From contig NZ_JAAOZT010000009.1 in NCBI RefSeq assembly GCF_011947285.1, positions 434,001-498,000 of the forward strand: a DNA stretch of 64,000 nt, given 5' to 3'. Below the pieces are notes generated by a model. It worked only from the letters and a program-made list of their open reading frames with translations. It did not search any database and was not told where the DNA came from. Source of the DNA: Glaciimonas immobilis (GTDB lineage: Bacteria; Pseudomonadota; Gammaproteobacteria; Burkholderiales; Burkholderiaceae_D). Positions 58,555 to 64,000 of this stretch are shown here, in pieces; positions within the stretch are counted from its first letter, which is position 1, and every line of letters starts with the position of its first letter. The position numbers and the translations under genes were made by a program.

Positions 58555-59368
58555 GGGTTGTAGTTTATTTTTGTGAGCGGCATGACGGTCTGTTTATTTA
58601 TATGAAAAATTTATTCAAACACATCGTGTGCCGCAAGTATGAATAACTGCATTTAACTATTTTATTCGTCAGTCATTTTTGCCATTCCTATGGCATAGGA
58701 TGAATATTTTTTGGTTTCAAAAAGTATGTCACCGCTCTTAATACTTCGGTCGACGCGACGGACTGGTTGTTGCGGAACACGCTCCCTTAAAAAATTCTGC
58801 ATAGTTTTTATTACATTTCGGACCGCCCTCGACGTGGTAATTTAATCGCGATAGTAGATGGGGACGTTAAATCATTTTTTTGAAAAGTGATATTTTAATT
58901 AGTACAGATTTCTCTTTGTCGAAAAGAGATTTTTCTGAGCGAAATTCAGATTTTTCTCGTAGATATTCAGTTTAATTTATTAGATAATTTTTACATTGAT
59001 AGCGGTAACAAATTGTTCACAAAATTAAAAGTGTAAAGATAAATTGCCTGAGGCCGAGACAATGGTTTGATTAATGCCTGAGTGAATTGGCATACTGGTG
59101 TACAGCGCAATGCTGTGCACCATTTTTTTATGACCGTGAGCGATGCGGCCATTTTGGTCAACATGGCATTTCCTTTCTTCGACTCGATTAATCCTGATTT
59201 CACCATTTCAATAAAACCTTGCGCCTTTTGATCCAAGTACTATTATTAAGCCGCGCAAACCTTTGCGCTATTGATTTTCGCGACTTTTTATACTTTTCGT
59301 GAATTTTAAGCATCACGTAAATCAATAAATAAATAGAAAGATAATAGTAAGACCACAGGAGACTTTTG
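58555..59368 (+). promoter_or_regulatory. Long intergenic region with hairpins, before the sugar transporter
   Basis: An 814-base gap. Around 58904-58950 is AT-rich DNA with a small inverted repeat (tctcttt/aaagaga at 58911-58929) and repeated cagatttt/ttctgag boxes reminiscent of the fimA upstream boxes. A strong terminator lies at 59096-59129. A small RNA or a lost gene between them is possible. The promoter of the ribose-type operon is expected in the last 200 bases; an aggag ribosome binding site precedes the ATG at 59369. Confidence 0.35.
59096..59129 (+). terminator. Intrinsic terminator hairpin
   Basis: The arms tggtgtacagc and gctgtgcacca (one G-T pair, five-base loop) are followed by seven T. 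It is almost the same sequence as the hairpin at 56131-56160. It lies 540 bases after the beta-propeller stop, too far to be its obvious partner. Confidence 0.75.
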
Positions 59369-60346
59369 ATGAATACCGTTAATGCGCGTATGTGCCGCCG
59401 CACCCGTCTAAAACTAATAGCTGCCACCATTCTGGTATGCGCTTTACCCGCCATTAGTCCGCCTGCCATGGCGCAGACCAAGCCTAAAGTTGCATTGGTC
59501 ATGAAGTCACTTGCCAATGAATTCTTTTTAAATATGGAAACCGGCGCTAAAGACAATCAGAAAGCTAATGCCTCCAAGTATGATTTAATCGTCAACGGCA
59601 TCAAGGACGAAACTGACACTTCCAACCAGATTAAGATCGTTGAGCAAATGATCATTGCCAAGGTCAACGGCATGGTGATCGCACCCGCTGATTCAAAAGC
59701 ACTGGTACCAGTGATCAAGAAAGCGATCGATGCTGGCATTATCGTGGTGAATATTGATAACAAGCTCGACGATGGCGCGCTCAAGGAAAAAGGTATCGTC
59801 GTGCCGTTCGTCGGTCCGGATAATCGGATGGGTGCCAAACTGGTCGGCGACTATCTCGGCAAGCAAATCAAACGCGGCGATAAAGTCGGCATCATAGAAG
59901 GTGTTTCGTCCACCTTTAATGCCCAACAACGCACTGCCGGATTTCAGGATGCGATGAAAGCTGTCGGCGCAAACGTGGTCAGCGTCCAGTCTGGTCAATG
60001 GGAGCTCGACCCGGGCAACAAAGTGGCTGCGGCGATGCTCAATGCGCATCCCGATATTAAGGCGCTGTTAGCTGGCAACGATAACATGGCACTCGGTGCG
60101 GTCGCGGCAGTACGCGCAGCGGGCAAAACGGGCAAAGTATTAGTCGTAGGGTACGATAATATCAATGCCATCAAACCGATGCTAAAGGATGGTCGTGTAC
60201 TTGGGACCGTTGATCAGTTTGGCTCGCAACAAGCGGTATTTGGCATCGAGACGGTGTTGAAGGCAATCGCTGACAAGAAGTCGCAGTCTAGTCTTTCGGG
60301 CGTAGTCGAAACCAAAGTACAGCTAGTAACTAAAGACACCAAGTAA
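59369..60346 (+). CDS. rbsB: Sugar ABC transporter periplasmic binding protein (ribose type)
   Basis: A 325-residue periplasmic sugar-binding protein of the RbsB type with a signal peptide (about 1-36, PAMAQ). Motifs: KVALVMKSLANEFFLNMETGA, MIIAKVNGMVIAPADSKALVPV, GIIVVNIDNKLD, and AGNDNMALGAVAAVRAAG with the hinge and pocket residues. The ATG at 59369 has a good aggaga site upstream; a TTG one codon earlier is unlikely. First gene of an operon with the ATPase, permease and a LacI regulator. Ribose is the likely substrate from gene order, but other sugars are possible. Confidence 0.9.
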   Translation: MNTVNARMCRRTRLKLIAATILVCALPAISPPAMAQTKPKVALVMKSLANEFFLNMETGAKDNQKANASKYDLIVNGIKDETDTSNQIKIVEQMIIAKVNGMVIAPADSKALVPVIKKAIDAGIIVVNIDNKLDDGALKEKGIVVPFVGPDNRMGAKLVGDYLGKQIKRGDKVGIIEGVSSTFNAQQRTAGFQDAMKAVGANVVSVQSGQWELDPGNKVAAAMLNAHPDIKALLAGNDNMALGAVAAVRAAGKTGKVLVVGYDNINAIKPMLKDGRVLGTVDQFGSQQAVFGIETVLKAIADKKSQSSLSGVVETKVQLVTKDTK

Positions 60347-60574
60347 CACTTTTCAGGTTTACGTAAATCTGACCGACGGCGTTCTGCTTTCTTGCCGCAT
60401 TAGCGTACTGTCTGCATCGGCAGAGTTGGGCAACCCGTCGCTGGTACGGTTTTGCGTAAGGCCGGCGTTGTCTGAATTGCTTCCAGGCGTTGTTTTTCTT
60501 ATCTTAACGCAGTGCGGTATTCGTCGGCTTGATGCCCCAATTAATGTATTTACAATACCGCCGGTGGAGGCCGC

Positions 60575-62194
60575 ATGCCCGCTGCAACGCACATTTTACA
60601 GAATAAAATACCAGCCTCGTTCATCGATGCGCATACTGGAGCAGCAGCACCGTTATTAGCGCTCACCAACATCGGCAAAAATTATGTAGTGCCGGTTTTG
60701 GGCGGCGTGTCGATGCAGATTTGCGCCGGTCAGGTATTGGCATTGACCGGTGAAAATGGTGCAGGTAAAAGTACCCTATCGAAAATTGTGTGCGGCTTGA
60801 TTTCAGCCACTCAAGGCAGCATGTTACTGGACGGTCAGGCGTATCAGCCTGCCTCGCGCCAGGCTGCAGAAAAACTCGGCATTCGGATGGTGATGCAGGA
60901 ACTGAATTTGATTCCTACCCTGAGCATTGCCGAAAATCTCTATTTGCAGCAGTTACCAAGTCGTTTCGGCTGGATTGACCGCTCGCGTCTGGAAGCAATG
61001 GCGCGGACGCAAATGACTGCCGTTGGTTTGGCCGATATTGATCCATGGACGCAGGTCGGTGATCTGGGCGTAGGTCACCAGCAAATGGTTGAAATCGCTC
61101 GTAACTTGATCGGTGATTGTCGCTTGCTGGTATTGGATGAGCCGACCGCGATGCTGACCGATCGCGAGGTTGAATTGTTGTTTTTGCAGATCGCCCGATT
61201 GAAGGCGGAGGGCGTCGCGATTGTCTACATCTCACACCGGCTGGAAGAACTTAAGCGCGTAGCCGACCGGATTGCCGTGTTGCGCGATGGTGAGCTGGTG
61301 TGCGACGCCGACATTCAAGGTTATTCCAGCGACGATCTGGTGCGATTAATGGTGGGACGTAACGTGGATATTGAGCGCGAACATAGCGTTCGGACCTTCG
61401 GTGCGCCGTTGTTACGCGTTCGTGACCTGGGCCGCCATGGCGTTGTGCATCCGACCTCGTTTGATCTGCGCGCTGGAGAAATTTTAGGTATTGCTGGCTT
61501 GATTGGATCGGGCCGCACTGAATTGCTGCGCCTGATTTTTGGTGCGGATCGCGCCGATCAGGGCGAATTATTCTTCGGCGACAATACCACCGCTACTAAC
61601 ATACACTCGCCCAAAATGGCGATCGCCGCCGGTCTCGCAATGATCACGGAAGACCGCAAAGGGCAAGGCCTTTTGCTATCGCAATCCATTGCCGCCAATA
61701 CGACGCTGGCAAAATTAGACAGCGTTAGCAGTGTTGGCTGGATCGATAGTGCGGCGGAAGGTGCCGTAGCCGACGACTATATCGGACGTTTAAAAGTGCG
61801 CTGTCGGAGTAGCGCCCAAGCGGTCGGCGAATTATCGGGTGGCAATCAGCAAAAGGTGGTGATTGCCCGTTGGCTCTACCGCGATTGCCCGATCATGTTG
61901 TTCGACGAGCCGACGCGCGGAATCGACATTGGCGCCAAGTTTGAGATTTATCAGTTGCTGGCAGAACTGGCTTGCCAAGGTAAAGGATTAGTGATTGTTT
62001 CCAGCGATTTGCGCGAATTGATGCTAATTAGTGACCGCATAGCCGTTATGAGTGCGGGCCACATGGTGATGACTTTTGAGCGCGGAGCGTGGAGTCAGGA
62101 CGCGATTTTGCAAGCAGCGTTTAGCGGGTATGCGAAGGCAAAGGACGATCCATCTGGAGAGACGGTTGCTGGCAATGCCATGCGTGCGGGATGA
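60575..62194 (+). CDS. rbsA: Sugar ABC transporter ATPase with two ATP-binding domains (RbsA type)
   Basis: A 539-residue tandem ABC ATPase, the form used by ribose, xylose and related importers. The first domain has Walker A GENGAGKST, VGDLGVGHQQMVEIARNL signature and Walker B LLVLDEPTAMLTD. The second has the degenerate P-loop GLIGSGRTE usual for this class, ITEDRKGQGL, signature LSGGNQQKVVIARW and Walker B IMLFDEPTRGIDIGAK. A ggtggagg ribosome binding site precedes the ATG. It extends about 35 residues longer at the N-terminus than the compact family form. Confidence 0.94.
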   Translation: MPAATHILQNKIPASFIDAHTGAAAPLLALTNIGKNYVVPVLGGVSMQICAGQVLALTGENGAGKSTLSKIVCGLISATQGSMLLDGQAYQPASRQAAEKLGIRMVMQELNLIPTLSIAENLYLQQLPSRFGWIDRSRLEAMARTQMTAVGLADIDPWTQVGDLGVGHQQMVEIARNLIGDCRLLVLDEPTAMLTDREVELLFLQIARLKAEGVAIVYISHRLEELKRVADRIAVLRDGELVCDADIQGYSSDDLVRLMVGRNVDIEREHSVRTFGAPLLRVRDLGRHGVVHPTSFDLRAGEILGIAGLIGSGRTELLRLIFGADRADQGELFFGDNTTATNIHSPKMAIAAGLAMITEDRKGQGLLLSQSIAANTTLAKLDSVSSVGWIDSAAEGAVADDYIGRLKVRCRSSAQAVGELSGGNQQKVVIARWLYRDCPIMLFDEPTRGIDIGAKFEIYQLLAELACQGKGLVIVSSDLRELMLISDRIAVMSAGHMVMTFERGAWSQDAILQAAFSGYAKAKDDPSGETVAGNAMRAG

Positions 62195-62220
62195 TTCACT
62201 ATGCTCCTTAAACTGTTCTC

Positions 62221-62256
62221 TTGCTCTATCGCTTGCTCTATCGCTTGCTCCATAGC
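62221..62256 (+). repeat. 12-base tandem repeat between rbsA and rbsC
   Basis: Two exact copies of ttgctctatcgc (62221-62232, 62233-62244) and a third with two changes (62245-62256), in the 116-base gap between the ATPase and permease genes. It is non-coding. Confidence 0.8.
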
Positions 62257-62310
62257 TAGCTCAATGAGCATTTCTTGTGTCCAGCGTATAACTTTTTTTA
62301 AATACTGATA

Positions 62311-63273
62311 ATGACAAATACTTCTCTAAAAACAGCGATGTCCGGCATGATTAATTACATCGGGCTGATTGGTGCGCTTTTGGCGATGTGTGCTTTGTTT
62401 TCTGTGTTGAGCGAAAACTTTCTGACGATGGAAACCTTTAAAACGCTTTCCAACGATATTCCGACTTTGGTGGTGATGGCAGTTGGCATGACGTTCGTCC
62501 TGATTATTGGCGGTATCGATCTGTCGGTCGGCTCGGTACTGGCGCTGGCGGCATCCGTATTATCGACGGCGATGGTGCAATGGGGTTGGGGTTTGTTTCC
62601 CGCTTGCGTACTAGGTGTTCTGGCCGCGACATTGTGCGGCGCGGTCACCGGTACCATCTCGGTCGGATGGCGCATACCTTCTTTTATCGTCTCGCTGGGC
62701 GTGCTGGAGATTGCCCGTGGAATGGCCTATCAAGTCACCAATTCTCGCACCGTGTACATCGGCAGCGCGGTAGATTCGATCAGCTCGCCAATTGCATTCG
62801 GCTTGTCTCCCGCATTTTTGGCTGCGCTGCTGACTGTTATCGCCGGGCAACTGGTCCTCACCAAGACTGTCGTGGGTCGGCACTGGATCGGCATCGGCAC
62901 CAATGAAGAAGCGATGCGGCTGGCCGGTATCAATCCGCGTCCTAGTAAAATAATGGTGTTTGCATTGATGGGGTTGTTAGCAGGCGTCGGGGCGCTGTTT
63001 CAGGTGTCACGACTGGAAGCGGCCGATCCTAACGGTGGCGTGGGCCTGGAGTTACAGGTGATTGCAGCGGTGGTCATTGGCGGAACTAGCCTGATGGGTG
63101 GACGTGGCTCGGTAGTGAGCACATTCATCGGCGTACTAATTATTTCCGTACTGGAAGCAGGGCTGGCGCAAGTCGGTGTTAGTGAACCGATGAAGCGCAT
63201 TATCACCGGCGTGGTGATCGTTGCCGCGGTCGTGTTTGATGCGTATCGCCGGCGCAACGAGCGTGCCGCATAA
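62311..63273 (+). CDS. rbsC: Sugar ABC transporter permease (RbsC type)
   Basis: A 320-residue inner-membrane permease with about nine hydrophobic segments. Family motifs: GMTFVLIIGGIDLSVGSVLAL, IPSFIVSLGVLEIARGMAY, TVVGRHWIGIGTNEEAMRLAGI with the coupling loop, and IAAVVIGGTSLMGGRGSVVST. It follows the ATPase after a short gap with a tandem repeat. Confidence 0.95.
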   Translation: MTNTSLKTAMSGMINYIGLIGALLAMCALFSVLSENFLTMETFKTLSNDIPTLVVMAVGMTFVLIIGGIDLSVGSVLALAASVLSTAMVQWGWGLFPACVLGVLAATLCGAVTGTISVGWRIPSFIVSLGVLEIARGMAYQVTNSRTVYIGSAVDSISSPIAFGLSPAFLAALLTVIAGQLVLTKTVVGRHWIGIGTNEEAMRLAGINPRPSKIMVFALMGLLAGVGALFQVSRLEAADPNGGVGLELQVIAAVVIGGTSLMGGRGSVVSTFIGVLIISVLEAGLAQVGVSEPMKRIITGVVIVAAVVFDAYRRRNERAA

Positions 63274-63426
63274 GGGTTCAATTTCAGGCGCAGAATGGTC
63301 GCTGGATTAGTCATTTTTTTTAAATTCATAGCAAATGAGAACTTAGTAGGGATGCAATTTCAACTCAGCTTTTACTTGATGTAGACGTAACTCAGATTAA
63401 ATACAGATGCATCTTAATAAAATCAC

Positions 63427-64000
63427 ATGGCTACTATAAAAGAAGTAGCGCGGGAGGCGGGGGTTTCCTACACCACCGTGTCGCACGTGCTCAATCGGAC
63501 CCGGCCCGTCAGCGACGACGCGCGCGCGCGTGTAATTGCAGCCGCAGATGCGCTGGGTTACGTACCTAGCGCATTAGCACGGTCATTAAAAAGTAAGACG
63601 ACCGGTACGATTGGGTTGATCATTCCGAATAATACCAATCCCTATTTTTCAGAGGTTGCGCGCGGAATTGAAGACAGTTGTTACGCTGCCGGTTATAGCG
63701 TCATCTTGTGCAACTCGGACGATGATCCCGCCAAGCAGCGCGACTATTTGAATATGCTATTGACCAAGCGCTGCGACGGTCTGATCGTTGCGATGTTGGG
63801 TGTGGCCGACAGTGAATTGCTGCGCAAAATGAAAGTACCTGCGGTGCTGCTGGATCGCGCGAGGAAAGACCTCGCAGATGATCTGGCGATTGATCTGGTG
63901 GAGGTGGATAACGCTGGCGGCGGGGCGTTGGCTGCCCAGCACCTGTTGACACTGGGACGCACCCGCATCGCCTGCATTGGCGGTCCCGAAAGCATCGCGA
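63427..64000 (+). CDS. rbsR: LacI-family transcriptional regulator (3' end cut by window edge)
   Basis: The frame opens with MATIKEVAREAGVSYTTVSH, a typical LacI DNA-binding start, continues with VLNRTRPVSDDARARVIAAA and ALGYVPSALARSLKS (hinge helix), and enters the periplasmic-binding-like sugar domain (TIGLIIPNNTNPYFSEVARGI). It is open to the right edge at about residue 191. Position after the ribose-type transporter suggests it controls that operon (RbsR-like), an inference from order. Confidence 0.9.
   Translation, partial: MATIKEVAREAGVSYTTVSHVLNRTRPVSDDARARVIAAADALGYVPSALARSLKSKTTGTIGLIIPNNTNPYFSEVARGIEDSCYAAGYSVILCNSDDDPAKQRDYLNMLLTKRCDGLIVAMLGVADSELLRKMKVPAVLLDRARKDLADDLAIDLVEVDNAGGGALAAQHLLTLGRTRIACIGGPESIA

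Noticed and set aside
62221-62256. Tandem 12-base units as a CRISPR array
   Set aside because: Units are adjacent without spacers, only three copies, and no cas genes are present.

Overview
The window looks like chromosomal DNA of a betaproteobacterium of the order Burkholderiales, most likely an Oxalobacteraceae member of the Collimonas/Glaciimonas/Herbaspirillum type. This is inferred from gene order and protein style: gatC-gatA-gatB divergent from mreB-mreC-mreD-mrdA-rodA-rlpA, and def-fmt divergent from LysM gene-dprA-smg-topB. No rRNA, tRNA or CRISPR was recognised.

Layout. 1-4.9 kb: the 3' part of a very large protein, probably a toxin or effector, with a zinc-protease-like HExxH site. 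5-9.3 kb (minus): the GatCAB amidotransferase genes with a small periplasmic protein gene inserted between gatA and gatB. 9.7-17.3 kb (plus): the rod-shape and cell-elongation cluster. 17.8-30.3 kb: a near-complete carbon-phosphorus lyase pathway for phosphonate use: phnCDE transporter, a GNAT acetyltransferase, a sugar-phosphate mutarotase, a divergent fused 2H-phosphoesterase/PhnN gene, then phnGHIJKLM. No phnP or phnF is seen, so the 2H phosphoesterase domain fused to PhnN is a candidate for the missing cyclic-phosphate hydrolase step. 30.3-34.4 kb: an AT-rich accessory island with a decayed IS5-family element, a toxin-like DXD glycosyltransferase gene and a decayed IS481-family element that ends against fmt.

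34.4-43.1 kb: housekeeping genes fmt, def, a LysM protein, dprA, smg and topB. 43.2-44.1 kb (minus): a two-gene module with a DUF6036/AbiEii-like nucleotidyltransferase, possibly a toxin-antitoxin pair. 44.6-46.1 kb: an AT-rich internalin-like leucine-rich-repeat secreted protein. 46.2-49.5 kb (minus): alkylation repair (Ada-AlkA fusion plus an O6-alkylguanine methyltransferase) and a prolyl aminopeptidase. 49.8-58.6 kb: surface and secreted proteins: a metalloprotease-like protein with a lectin-like C-terminus, an aminotransferase, a fimbrial major subunit, a wrecked chaperone/pilin hybrid, an anchorless YadA-like head protein and a secreted beta-propeller/PKD protein. 59.4-64 kb: a ribose-type sugar ABC transporter followed by a LacI-family regulator that runs off the right edge.

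The accessory genes (large HExxH protein, DXD glycosyltransferase, internalin-like protein, lectin-like protein, fimbrial and YadA-like proteins) share a host-interaction flavour and are interleaved with conserved core blocks. Several surface loci show decay: gene fusion by deletion, frameshifts and a promoter region without a gene. Start codons were moved from the longest frame where homologous N-termini or start context argued for it.
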